DNA of 64,000 nucleotides from Emydura subglobosa. Lineage: Eukaryota > Chordata > Testudines > Chelidae. Both the position numbers and the translations under genes were made by a program. The stretch lies in assembly GCA_007922225.1 (NCBI GenBank), contig ML680055.1:523496-587495 (forward strand), given 5' to 3'. Position 1 is the first letter of the stretch, and each line of letters begins with the position of its first letter. The notes under the pieces are model-generated. The model did not search any database, had not been told where the DNA came from, and saw only the letters and a list, made by a program, of their open reading frames with translations. This document shows, one piece after another, positions 19,978 through 30,299 of the stretch.

Positions 19978-20993
19978 TGTAGTGAAGAGGTGTGGTCTCC
20001 CTCCAAGACTGATGGGGACCAACAGGCTGGGCCTGTGGGGGCGGAGCCAGAGACTGCCTGTCTGCCAACCCGGAAGCGAGGGAGCGGGACAGGAAGTACA
20101 AAAGAGAGGCCCAGGGGCTCAGTTGGTGGCCAGCTCCCGGAGGGGAAGGATGTCTCTCCCGGCCCTCCAGCTCTGCCTGCGGCCTGGTACCCAGGCGAGC
20201 CGACCGACACCAGGTACCCAGGAAAGCAGACTAGGGCCGGCATCCGGGCGCTGGCGAAGGAGCAGCATGAGACTTGGGGCCCAGCAGTACCCCCGGATTC
20301 ACCCACCCTATTGGACCCAGTAATCCCGAGGGGCGAAGACCTGGAGGAATTGCCCGATGCAGACGCGGAGGACATGGCCCTACCGGGGCCAGACCTGGAG
20401 GAGCTGCCCCTGGAATTGGAAGAGGACGATGGTGAGGTGTGGGCGCTGACCAGGCCAGACCTGGAGGAACTGCCCCCCACAGACGGCCCCGAAGAGCTGC
20501 CTGACCTACCACCCCGACGAGATCGAGGGGTTCTACAACTTGCCCCTGGGCACCTACCCTGACGAGGACGACTGGACAGCAGGATACCAGGTATCCGAGG
20601 GACAGGGGAAAGGAAGTAGCCCAGGGGAAGGGCCACACGCTCCGGGGACCGGGGAGCTGGACAGTGACTCAGCGTGTTGCGGTCGGGACCCCGCTGACTC
20701 CGTGGCATACCCCACGGACCCCGTGGCCGACCCCTCGGCCACAGCTAGGGACCTGGGCTGGGATGCACTGGAGTCGGGTGGGCCTGCATCCCCCTCCCCC
20801 TTCCTTGAACACCCTGGTGGCCTTTAGACTGTTTGCCGCCACGCCCGGGGCCTTTAACTGTTTGCTGCCCTGCCTGGGGCCTTTTGAACTAGCTACAGCT
20901 CGGAGACTGTCCCCTGGCCCTGCCAAAGCGGGGTAGTGAGGAGGTGTGGCCTCCGTCCAAGACTGACGGGGAGGGACGGCCAACCATACTACA
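19978..20993 (+). mobile_element. Solo-LTR-like element, family A copy 1 (1,016 bp)
   Basis: The ends are TGTAGT (19,978) and ACTACA (20,993), flanked by TTCAG and CTCAG (4 of 5 match), as expected for an LTR with a 5-base target duplication. The LINE reads on exactly across the site. A block at the 5' end (TAGTGAAGAGGTGTGG, 19,980) recurs near the 3' end (TAGTGAGGAGGTGTGG, 20,934), about 47 bases alike. AGTACAAAAGAG (about 20,095) may be the TATA region. Open frames inside include a repeated DLEELP peptide. Family A copy 2 is at 26,978-28,184. Strand is assigned from the A/T-rich promoter-like block. Confidence 0.75.
20320..20560 (+). other. Repeated DLEELP-encoding block inside LTR family A
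   Basis: In the 204-residue frame 19,948-20,562 the acidic motif DLEELP or close variants recurs about four times (about 20,340, 20,392, 20,458 and 20,487), each unit starting with GACCTGGAGGA. The frame starts in LINE sequence outside the LTR, so it is not a real protein as drawn. The family A copy at 26,978 keeps one clear unit (about 27,240). The repeats may be a minisatellite that happens to stay open, or the remains of a gag-like leader. Confidence 0.45.
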
Positions 20994-21439
20994 CTCAGAG
21001 CTTTTGTCTTGCAGCAAGCACATTCTGAAGGATACGTCAGTCGTGGAGCGTCCTGCTCTAAACCCACACTGGCTGTCAGGATAAACTCTCTCAGCAAGGA
21101 CTTGGGGTCTTTTCAACAGGACCCAGGCAAGCACCTTGATGATCACACTGAGCAGAGATATCCCTCGCTAGTTGTTGCAGTCTGCTCTGCCCCCTTTATT
21201 CTTGTATAAAGTAATTATGTTTGCATCTCTCAGATACTGGGGTATGTGGCTTTCTTCCAGCAGGTGCAGAGAATTGTGTGGATGTCACTTGCAAGCTTTC
21301 TCTCTCCTGCCTTTAGGTGCTCTGGAGATATCTGGTCATTGCCTGCTTTCCCAGGCACAATCTCTGATAGCTTTCTTTACATCGTCAAGAATTGGTATTT
21401 GGTCCTGCTCCTCCATTTTTGGAAGCTGGGAATGGCAGC
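20994..21439 (-). pseudogene. Non-CR1 LINE, copy 1, middle part (N-terminal RT)
   Basis: Upstream RT of the same LINE on the minus strand: VYPDSQCGFRAGRSTTDVSF (about 21,030-21,090) is the usual 'LPESQCGFRxxRSTTDMIF' block. It is preceded by IIKVLAWVLLK (about 21,110-21,145) and decayed linker sequence to 21,439, where a second LTR-like element is inserted. Confidence 0.85.
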
Positions 21440-22672
21440 TGTGACATTCCCCCCTGCAATCTGGACTGGTGTGTAGCTGTGTCACCCCAATCCCTCACTC
21501 CTGGGTCCCGACTTATTCTGCTTTGCTATGTGAACCACCCACTCTGCAAGTAATCGGTCCCTGGCTCAGTGAAGGTGCGCTTCTGTCCAGCTGCTCATGG
21601 GATTGACCCCCAGCAAACACCCCCAGTCCCAGATTCCACCCTGGGAACTGCCATCTTGCAGGGTTCAGTGCTGTACACTGCACCCTGCAAGCTCATTACA
21701 TTAGTCCATCAATTTATCAAAGAAATTGCTGTCATTCCAAGTGAAGTCTCTACCCACACTCAAACCACATGCACTGCTTTAGGTAAAACAAACAAATACG
21801 TTTATTAATTACAGCAAGATTTTAAAAAAACCCAAAAAAACGAGAGTCCTGTAGCACTTTAAAGACTAACACATTTGATTTCTGCAGGCATAAGCTTTTG
21901 TGGGCTGCAACCCACTTCATCAGATACTTATGCCTGCAGAAATTAAATTTGTTAGTCTTTAAAGTGCTACAGGATTCTCGTTGTTTTTGTTGTATACAGA
22001 CTAACACGGCTCCCCCTCTGGAACTTTTCAGCAAGATTTAAGTGATTATGAGCCAGAAAAATATGAATCAAGGTTTGATCACAATTAATTAAAAGATAAA
22101 TTGCATGCTAAACTAAACTCAACACTTGAGTAGCCTTTCAGACTGTGATGTTAGCTCACCCCACAGGCTAGCTGAGATGACTGCTGCAGCCACCCCCTCA
22201 GCCCATGGGCAGTCTGTCAGTTTCTTGCTGTTGCTTTGTAGATGGATTCCAAGGAAGAGCTCCAGAGACAAAAATGCCTCTGCCTATAACATGTTTCTTC
22301 ATCACCCCCTGGGGTGAGGTGATCAGCCGTGTCCAGCAATGGACAGGATTTCCACCACTTGAGTCACATAAGCATTGCCTTATCAGGTGCGCAGGCCAGT
22401 CCATTGTTCCTGTATGCATGCCTCTGCAAGGCGTGAACCTTCACCATTTTGTGTTTGCCTGGATCTATTCAAGCCATGTGAGACACACATTTGGGGATAT
22501 GACATAGCAGAGTTTTATATCTGTACATATGTATGACATTGCAGGCAACATACCCCCACAACAGTAATGTTCAGTATGCCAGGAGCATTCCAAAACATCT
22601 GACATGACATACTTTGCATTAGAAAATACACAGTTACACTATAAGGGTGTACATGGAGTAAAGCGTGTCACA
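21440..22672 (-). mobile_element. LTR-like element, family B (1,233 bp)
   Basis: Ends are TGTGACA (21,440) and TGTCACA (22,672), flanked by GCAGC and GTAGC (4 of 5). On the minus strand a CAGATATAAAACTC block (about 22,510-22,525) could be a TATA box, which sets the strand. A SINE with its own target duplication is inserted at 21,823-22,028. No coding domain is seen. A large DNA element with short inverted ends is the alternative. Confidence 0.6.
21823..22028 (-). repeat. SINE-like hairpin retroposon with target duplication
   Basis: About 206 bases flanked by CAGCAAGATTT on both sides (21,812-21,822 and 22,029-22,039). An A-rich end at 21,823-21,840 puts the 3' tail on the left, so it lies on the minus strand. 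It folds: the arm CCTGTAGCACTTTAAAGACT (about 21,849) pairs with AGTCTTTAAAGTGCTACAGG (about 21,954), with GCAGGCATAAG / CTTATGCCTGC nearer the loop. The head reads GAGCCGTGTTAGTCTG on the minus strand. Family unnamed here. Confidence 0.75.
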
Positions 22673-23035
22673 GTAGCTAAGGCAATATCACAGATAATGG
22701 CATCCTTTGAGTAGGGTTCTTTGTAATGCTCAGTCCATTGGTCCAGTTGTTCTTGTCTGTCAATCAGGATGGTACATCTTTTGCTTTCAGGTTTGCCGTC
22801 TTTTTCAAATTGGACCAAGTGTCTCTTAGATTCCATCACAGGTACCACGAAGGTCCCCTCTTTCGAAGCAGGGCTGAATTTTCTTGCACAGGTCTTGCCA
22901 GTACTTCTGGGCACATTCTCTAGTGGCTTTCTGGACCCAGCCTTAGCCTCTTGAACTTAAGAGTTCTGGACTTAGTTGGTTGTTGAAGTAAAGTTAGCGA
23001 GCTTCCTTTTTCTTTTCTATGCGTGAGAGCAGATG
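22673..23035 (-). pseudogene. Non-CR1 LINE, copy 1, 5' part (EN-RT linker)
   Basis: Minus-strand frame 22,639-22,914 (from about 22,673 outward) contains RSTGKTCARKFSPASKEGTF and LIDRQEQLDQWTEHYKEPYS, matching the 'LLTDxxEILxRWAEHFxELL' block that precedes the RT in this LINE type. Upstream a decayed AYARIEKKKEARL block reaches about 23,035, the truncated 5' end. No endonuclease domain remains. Confidence 0.75.
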
Positions 23036-23296
23036 TTCAGATGCTGCGAACTAGTCAGGTTGTTTTTTCTTTGTTGTATGTATGTATTGTCATCATATGA
23101 CTAATAAATAACAACAAGGATTGTAGATACCAATCAAGGGAGGGTGTTACATAAGTAGTTCTCTCTCTTATAAAGTAGGCCTCAGAATGAAATAGTTGGA
23201 GGACCACTCATCAGTTGGTTATTCCGTCTGTCCCTGGAATACCCAGGCTGGAATACCAGGTTCCATTAGTACCTTTAGTAACAGGGAATGACATCT

Positions 23297-23515
23297 CTTA
23301 TTATTATTTGTATTACAGAAGCACCTAGGGCTCCACCTGAAATCAGGGCTCCATTGTGGTAGGCACAGCACAGGCCCACAGTAAGAGACAGTCCCTGCTC
23401 CAATAGACAAGGAGGGGTTATCATCAGGAAATGACAGGCAGGGTACAGAAGCACGACGATGTGAAGGGACTTGCCCAGGGTCACACAGGAAGAGAGCGCA
23501 GATCTTCCGAGTCGC
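23297..23515 (-). repeat. MIR-type SINE
   Basis: An ATTATTATTTGTATTAC tail lies at the left. Then come CACCTAGGGCTCC, CAGGGCTCCATTGTGG, CAGTCCCTGCTCC and the core GGGACTTGCCCAGGGTCACACAGG (about 23,466), in minus orientation. Nearly full length. Confidence 0.85.
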
Positions 23516-24814
23516 AGTTTGTGCACAGTAATGGGGGTATGGCTGCAGAGGCCAAAGGGCACCCTCCCCTGTGTGGGGGAGGGGAGGTTGGATTAGACTG
23601 GGGAGGGCAGGTCGCACTGTGGCAGGTTGCAGTTCACAGCAGGCTGTGGTTCCAGAATCGTATCAGTCTTAAATAAAAATCATATAATTTTTAAATACAA
23701 GCTCTTGCTGCTTTAATATAAAGAACAACAAACAGTTAATGCCTGGGCCACAAGACCATCCAAGACCTCTCATCCAAAGCATGGTACAAAGGAGCCTCAA
23801 CCTCTGCATCTTTGTAACCTGGCAATGTCCTCTGGGAGTGGGAGCATGAGTCCTGTGAGAGGAGGACAGAAAAGTGAGGGAAATGATACAGAGATGGGGG
23901 CAGTGTATGTCAAAGGACAGACCATCCATGATCATCAAACAGAAAAAACTGATGTTAAAGGTCCTTGCTGAGCCCAGGGTTTCTTATCATCATCTACACA
24001 AGGTTCCCCAAGTCTCAGACTAAGACCCAGTTCTCCCCTCACACCAGTGAAATTCAATTCACTTCAGTGGCATTACTCCTGATTTACACGATGCAAGTGA
24101 CATCAGAATCAGGCTTTCAGCCTTCAGCTTCCAGGAGAAGAGAAGGAAACTGCTCACATGAACAACAAGGAGAAATAGCCCCAGAGCATTCAGCTGACTA
24201 AGGTGGGAACAATCTCCCTAACCTGATGAATATTTGTCATAGAAATGAGACACAAGAGCCTTGCCCATCAGATTCGACAGCAGCTCATGGACCAGCAATC
24301 TGGACGCAGGCCCCTTGCTGTCTGACCCAGCGGAGGTACACAGGGCCCCATGCAGCCTAACACGTGGCAAACCTGTGATCGTGGCCCATGCAACTCTGCC
24401 CAAGACTGGAACTTATTTGCAGACCCTGCACAACCACCACGAGAGTAAGGAACGAGGACTCCAGGAACTTAAAACAAGAGAAGGACATGTTAATGGGCTT
24501 CATGTAACTTGAATGTGAGTCAGAGTCAGCAGAAGCCACTCAAGACAGTCTGCCACCCTAGACAAAACTTCAATGTGCTGCCCCTTCTCATTGGCCTAGG
24601 GCAGCAGATTTGGCCTGGCTGCCCCTCAGCCATGATGGGCACACTCAGATCTTGCGTGCTCATGACAGCTTGTAGCAGGACAGCAAATTCTAACACTCTG
24701 AACAGGAAGATAAGGTTCTTCTGTTAGTTGCCTTAAGCCCATGTGGTAATCATGGTCATCCAACAAGTTGACATATGAAAGGAGATGCAACAAAGTTGGT
24801 TCTTAGCAAGGGGA
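23516..24814. other. No gene recognised; old repeat traces
   Basis: A block at 24,010-24,120 (CAGTTCTCCCCTCACACCAG, TTCACTTCAGTGGCATTACT) resembles a common sauropsid dispersed repeat. The rest shows no coding or repeat signal that I can name. Confidence 0.35.
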
Positions 24815-25517
24815 TGGAAAAAGAGCCCAGCGCGCGAGTGGCCGCCCTTCCCCCGGTGGCTACAGGTCCACGCGCCAGACAGAAGTTGGAGCACACTGCT
24901 TCCTGGCTCACCAGCGGGCCTCAGCCTGGGCTCTCTGATGGCTCCCCGTGCTGACGGCACTGGCCTGGACCTGGCCTCTCCAGACTGAGCGGCTGTGGGC
25001 AGGATTTTTCCCGTTGTCAGTGGGATGCTGAATTTGTGTCGCGGGTGGTTTTTAAGTTGGACACAGCACAGCCTTCAGCAGAGGATCTCAAGGCATGTGC
25101 GCCACGTGTCCCAGCCAGCGAAGCCTGCAAGCATCCAGCACAGTCTGCACAGACTGCAGGCCAGGTCTCTCGAGGTCTCACCATTAGTGATCTGTTGGGC
25201 CCAAGTCACTCCAAGGATGTTTCTGAGACAGCAGAGGTGCAAGCTGTTCAATTTCTGCTCCTGGTTGGAGTATGTAACTCAGATTTCACAGCCATAAAGG
25301 AGGATATTAAGGAAACACACATGATAAACAAACACCCTTGTGTTCAGGGTTAGCAACTTGTTGTTCCAAACACGTCAGGTAAGTTTCCCAAAGGTAACAG
25401 AAGCTTTGGTGATTCTAGCATCAAGTTCCATATCAAGATTAAGTGAGCTGCTGAGAAATGAGCCAAGATAGCAGAAATGATCCACGTTGTCCAGAGCTTC
25501 ATCACTGACATAGATTT
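24815..25517 (-). pseudogene. Non-CR1 LINE, copy 2, 3' part
   Basis: This aligns with copy 1 at 18,712-19,440 over its whole length. Shared blocks include GGCCGCCCTTCCCCC near the 3' end, CCAAGTCACTCCAAGGAT, and GATCCACGTTGTCCAGAGCTTCAT (about 25,481). No frame is open. It is interrupted at 25,518 by a young CR1. Confidence 0.8.
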
Positions 25518-26216
25518 TAGAATCATATACTCATAGAAGATTAGGGTTGGAAGTGACCCCAGGAGATATCTAATCCAACCCACTGCTCAAAGCAGGCCCA
25601 ACCTCAACTAAACCATCCCAGCCAGGGCTTTGTCCAGCCGCACTTTAAAAATCTCTAGGGATGGAGATTGCACCACGTCTCTAGGTAACCCATTCCAGTG
25701 CTTCACCACCCTCCTAGTGAAAAACTTTTTCCTAATGTCCAAACTAGACCTCCTGCCCTGCAACTTGAGACCGTTGCTCCTCGTTCTGTCATCTGCCACC
25801 ACCGAGAACAGCCTAGCCCCATCCTCCCTGGAACCCCCTTTCAGGTAGTTAAAGGCTGCTATCAAATCCCCTCTCACTCTTCTCTTCTGCAGACTGAACA
25901 AGCCTAGTTCCCTCAGCCTCTCCTCATCAGTCTTGTGCTCCAGCCCCTTAATCATTTTTGTTGCCCTCCACTGGACTCTCTCCAACTTGTCTAAATCCTT
26001 TTTGTAGTGGGGGGCCCAAAACTGGACACAATACTCCAAATGCGGCCTCACCAATGCTGAATAGAGGGGAATAATCACTTCCCTCGATCTGCTGGCAATG
26101 CTCCTACTAATGCAGCCCAATATGTTATTAGCCTTCTTGGCAACCAGGGCACCCTGCTGACTCATATCCAGCTTTTTATCCACTGTTACCCCCAGGTCCT
26201 TTTCTACAGAACTGCT
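25518..26216 (-). mobile_element. Young CR1 LINE, 3' 0.7 kb, inside LINE copy 2
   Basis: On the minus strand a 191-residue open frame (25,608-26,183) covers the end of CR1 ORF2: [40 protein letters not shown] and WNGLPRDVV. The 3'UTR (CTTCCAACCCTAATCTTCTATG-type end) lies at 25,518-25,600. It is 5' truncated after the FADD block. The open frame suggests a fairly recent insertion. Confidence 0.9.
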
Positions 26217-26977
26217 GGAATACTGGTACCTTGTGAGATGACAACTGTTTTCTTGCTACTGATTCCTATGCTGAAGTTGGTGCATGCTTCTGCAAACTTG
26301 TTCACCATGACCTGCAGTTCATCAGGTGAATTAGAGACAAATGCAGCAGCATCTCCGAAAAGCAGGTCCTGAATAGTGAGCTGGGTGAGATGCCTTCTCT
26401 TCTGGAATTGTCTGATGTTAAACAAGCTGCCCTCCATCCTCAGTGCAATTAGGACGCCACATTGATCATTTCCAAAGGTGTACTTCAGAAGAATAGAGAA
26501 GATGCCAAAGCCAGTGGGCGCTAAGATGCAGCCTTGCTTCATATTAGTATCAATGATAAATTCGGATGATGCTTCACATTCACACTGGATGGTTGCCTTC
26601 AGCTCCTCATGGAACTCCTCGAATAGGGAGAGCACTTCTTGTGGGCAGTCAATTTCCAACAGGATCTTATCGATGCCATTCCTGCTAACCGTGTCGAAGG
26701 AATGCTACATAGAGAGGTGCCTGTTGTTCACGGCTCATTTCTTGCAATAAGTTCAGTGTGAAGGATGTGTCAGTCATGGAGCGTCCAGCTCTAAACCCAC
26801 ACTGACTGTCAGGATAAACTCTCTCAGCAACGACCTGGGGTGTTTTCAACAGGACCCTTGTGAGCACCTTGCTGACCGACCACACTGAGCGGAGATATCC
26901 CTCGCTAGTTGTTGCAGTCCGCTCTGCCCCTTTATTTTTGTATAAAGTAATTATGTTTGCATCTCTCAGACCCTCGG
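26217..26977 (-). pseudogene. Non-CR1 LINE, copy 2, RT part
   Basis: The 151-residue minus frame 26,204-26,659 reads CPQEVLSLFEEFHEELKATI, MKQGCILAPTGFGIF and LLFGDAAAFVSNSPDELQ. The catalytic FADD is changed to FGDA, so this copy is dead. A second frame (26,685-27,029) has VYPDSQCGFRAGRSMTDTSF. A 17-base deletion near 26,700 relative to copy 1 joins the two badly. Confidence 0.85.
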
Positions 26978-28184
26978 TGTAGCCGGGAGGTGTGGCCTTC
27001 CTCAGATATGGACAGTGAGGGAGAGTCAAACCCCCCTGGGAGTTGGAATCCGGCAGTACACCACCTGACCAGAAGCAGGTAGGCGAGGCTAGGAGTACAA
27101 AAGCCAGGCCTGCTCACTCAGTCAGAGCCCAGTGGCTGAGAGAGCAGGATGCCTCTCCCTTGGTGCCTGAGCCTATGGCTGCACCCGTCCGCTCCACAGA
27201 GGAGAGGCTGCCAGAGCTACCCACGGCGTGGGGCCCTGAGGACCTGGAGGAGCTGCCCGAACTGCCAACCCCATGTGAGTAACGGGGGACCCCCAGACCC
27301 TGTGACCTAGAGGAGCAGCCCTCCACAGACAACTCCAAACAGGTCCCGGACCTGCCGTCAAGCGATGATGCTGAGGGCTTCTAGAGTGTCCCTCGGGCAG
27401 AATCTCCCGAGGAAGCGGGGTACAGCTCAGGAGAGCGGGTACTCTAGGGAGAGGGTGGGAGGAAGTAGCCCAGGGGAGCCAACTACGGTCCGGCTGAGCT
27501 TGCACTCGCTGTGCGTGTTTCGGCTGGAGCTCAGCTGACCCAGCGACGGGACAGCCCGTCACTGACAGGGCTCTGGGCCTGCGTCCCCCTTCCCCCTTCC
27601 TACCCCGACCGGGGCTGATCGCCCGCTGAGGGCCAGAGCCTGCTGCTTGCTGCCTGCCACGCCCTGCCGCAGGGCCGGGGTGAAATGACTACATGCCCTG
27701 CGGAGGGCTAGAGACTGCTTCCCCTCTGCCTGCCCTGCCCTGCCTAAGGGCCAGGCTTTGGGACCATTTCCTCATCCTGCTGGGGGCTAGAGATTGCTTT
27801 CCCCACTGCCCGTCTGCCCTGCTAGAGGGTGAGGCCTGAGACTATTGCCTCACCCTGCTGAGCACTGAAGGCTGTTCCCCGCTGCCTGCCCGTCCTGCGG
27901 GGGGCCGGCCCCAGACTGTTTGCTTGCCTGGTGACTGTGCCCATTGTGACGCCCGCCCTGCCTAAGGGCCAGGGCTTCGTGACTGCCTGCTCACCTATTA
28001 ACGGGCTAGAGACTAGCACCCCAAGGAGCAGGATCTGAAACCTGGCTTGCCCTACTAAGGGCTGGAGACGGCCCCTTCATTCTGGACTCCCTGCAGGGCA
28101 TAGGTGCCGGGAGGTGTGGCCTCCCTCAGAGACTGACAACGAGGGAGGGCCACCAGCACCGCCCACAACAGGAGATCCTCTACA
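26978..28184 (+). mobile_element. Solo-LTR-like element, family A copy 2 (1,207 bp)
   Basis: Ends are TGTAGCCGGGAGG (26,978) and CTCTACA (28,184), flanked by CTCGG and CAGGG; copy 1 of the LINE suggests the target was CTGGG. The 5' block GCCGGGAGGTGTGGCC recurs near the 3' end (28,106), as in family A copy 1. GGAGTACAAAAGCC (about 27,090) corresponds to the TATA-like site. The 3' half (27,600-28,090) is a degenerate repeat of units like GGGCCAGAGACTGCTTGC. No retroviral gene is present. Confidence 0.75.
27600..28090 (+). repeat. Degenerate minisatellite in LTR family A copy 2
   Basis: About eight units of 55-70 bases alternate CTGCCTGCC.. with GGGCCAGRGRCTG and GACT-G-TTGCCT. It is absent or much shorter in family A copy 1, which accounts for much of the size difference between the two. 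Confidence 0.6.
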
Positions 28185-28447
28185 CAGGGGCGTGTGGCTT
28201 TCTTCCCAACAGGTGGAGAGGAGTGTGTGGATGTCACTTGCAAGCTTTCTCCCTCCTGCCTTTAGGAGCTCCAAAGGTATCTGGTCATTGCCTGCTGCTT
28301 TCCCAGCTGCAATATCTTCAATAGCATTCTCTGCCTCTTCAGGAGTTGGTTTTTGGTCCAGCTCCTGCATTGCTGGAAGCTGGGGAGTGGCCACTAAGGC
28401 AGTGTCACAGATACGCCATCGTTTGAACACAGTTCTTTGTAATGCTA
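28185..28447 (-). pseudogene. Non-CR1 LINE, copy 2, 5' remnant
   Basis: Minus-strand frame: ICDTALVATPQLPAMQELDQ, KPTPEEAENAIEDIAAGKAA and GNDQIPLELLKAGG (about 28,235-28,420). This is the 'PPTxEEVxxAIxxxxxGKAPGxDxIPxELxKxGG' block at the start of the LINE RT. The element is truncated at about 28,447. Confidence 0.85.
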
Positions 28448-30234
28448 AAAGGGTAGGAGGAAGATTTTTTAGCCCACCTTTTCTAGTGCTTTCCCCAGAT
28501 TGGGGCAAGCAGGCCACCCCTAAATAAGGTTGTTTGGGTGTCTGAGCTGCTGCTGAATGCCTCAGTCCTTCCCCACCAGAGTGAGTGAGCATCGCGCACA
28601 GACCTTCGATGTGTACACCTAGGCCAAACAGAGAAGGAAGGAGTTGCCATCGGCCCTCCACCTTCTCTCTCGGCAGGGACTATAGAACTCCAATGACAAG
28701 ATGAAGGTCAAGACAATTGGGATAGGCAACTGCAGCTTCTAGACACAACACCACACCGGGTTGACGAAAGGGCCCAGCTTATTGTATCCGCAACTGTGCC
28801 TTTTCTGCATGGGTCTGGTCCCAATAATGTGGCTACCGTTGGCCAGCAGAATTCAAGCTCATCTGCTTTTCTGGGGACATTTCCTTCACCCAGGGGGTTT
28901 CACTACCCCACCCTTAGGCCCTCCTCCACCCAAAGTCACTGCAGCTTTCCACGGGGAGACAGGTTTATTAACTGGCTGACGCCCGTCCCTCGCTGGTGCA
29001 TTGTTGGCTGCACTGTCTCGGCATTCTTTGGCGAATCCCAGGAAAGGGCCTGGCCAGACATGAGTATCAGTCATATGGTAATACACTGCATTACCAACTG
29101 CTGCTGGCTGGTAGGTTCTGTTAACTCCAACCAGGATATAAAATGGGGGGAAAAGGAGCAGGAGAAGAGTTACTCTTGAGGACAGAGGAAACTAGTGATG
29201 GAAGAAAGAGGAGGTGCTGCAGGGAAACCCTAGGGACAGCTAATCCCTAGATGGAAGCTTACGTGGAGGCTGATGCTGCTGTGTATAAGTTAGCAGTAAA
29301 GCCAAACCCCAGGAAGGGGCAGAGGGCAGGGCTCAGTCTGTTCATGCTCAGTTTGCAGGCGGATTGTTGTGGCTGGTTAGAAATTCCTTGAGTAAGAACT
29401 TGCTTAAGGACTAAGGACTAAGCTGGGAGTTGGTTGGTGCCATAGTTCTGTCCTCCGGCAGTGCAGAAACCCGTCATTGCAAGCTCCTTGGCCTCCCCAG
29501 AGCAGCATCCTGAGCATCCAAATCTGAGGCTGCCCTCGATGGCAGGAATCAATGGTATCCCGGCCGCCTACGGAAATTCACAGCCCCAATGGCAGCCTCG
29601 TTTCCCCGTGGTGCATTCTGCCAGCGTCTCTCCTGCAGGCCCCTGGTCCTGTGTTACACAGAGCTGCTGTCTGGGTGGCGTGTCAGACTGGCCCAGCAGC
29701 AGGAAGGACACCTGAGGGGAGCGTGTGGCTGTGCCGCGCATTGGTAGGATGAGTTTCCTAGCTGAGCATATGTCTCCTCGGCCACACCTCTCCCCTGTGC
29801 CCGTCACTCCTGGTCGGCACAAAGGACCTGCCTCGGGCTCAGCATCACTGGGTGGAGTCTGTCCTTCACTTTCACCCGCAGCTCGTCCTAGCTCGTTAAC
29901 ACAGCCTGAGAGCTACCAGCAGAATGCAGCAGGAGGCGCTAGTCCTGTCTGAGCTGCTGAGTGTGTGAGCGAACGCCAGCTGCACTCTGCCCCTGTGTTT
30001 GGCACGCAAGTGGCTATGTCATCTCAAACCGGAAACCGTATCTCCAGCTGGAAGTGCAGACACAGGCTGGCTCCACGTGGGAGGCAAGTTCCGGAGTGGA
30101 GAGCTCTCTTCTGGGAATGCTCTGCCCCCACTGTTAAACATATGTATTGTGAGTACATAGCTGTCACCACAGCTCACAGGGAGGGAAGACCCTCTCAGGC
30201 AGTGAGAACTAGGGTTTCGAAGATCTAGGGCAGT
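28448..30234. other. No gene recognised
   Basis: No clear repeat or coding domain. A GGATATAAAATGGGG block at 29,128-29,142, followed by purine-rich sequence, looks like a TATA box of an LTR or a promoter, but I find no matching ends. Frames reach 127 residues (28,796-29,179 plus) without motifs. Confidence 0.3.
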
Positions 30235-30299
30235 AAGGGTTTGTCTAAATGGTGGAGTAATGTGCTCTGTGGGGTGTGATTCTAAAGCACACTCAAACT
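30235..30299 (+). mobile_element. Foldback DNA element, left arm (split by CR1)
   Basis: TAAGGGTTTGTCTAAATGG (30,234) and GTGATTCTAAAGCACAC (about 30,277) pair with the inverse at 31,065-31,137. Without the CR1 inserted at 30,300-30,925 the element would be about 280 bases. Confidence 0.7.

Noticed and set aside
19948..20827. 204-residue acidic frame as a host gene
   Set aside because: It begins in LINE sequence and crosses the LTR boundary, so it cannot be one gene; the repeat inside is noted separately.
18712..28447. Recent segmental duplication as the source of the two LINE copies
   Set aside because: Flanks, 5' ends and inserted elements differ, and the LTRs sit at non-equivalent sites.
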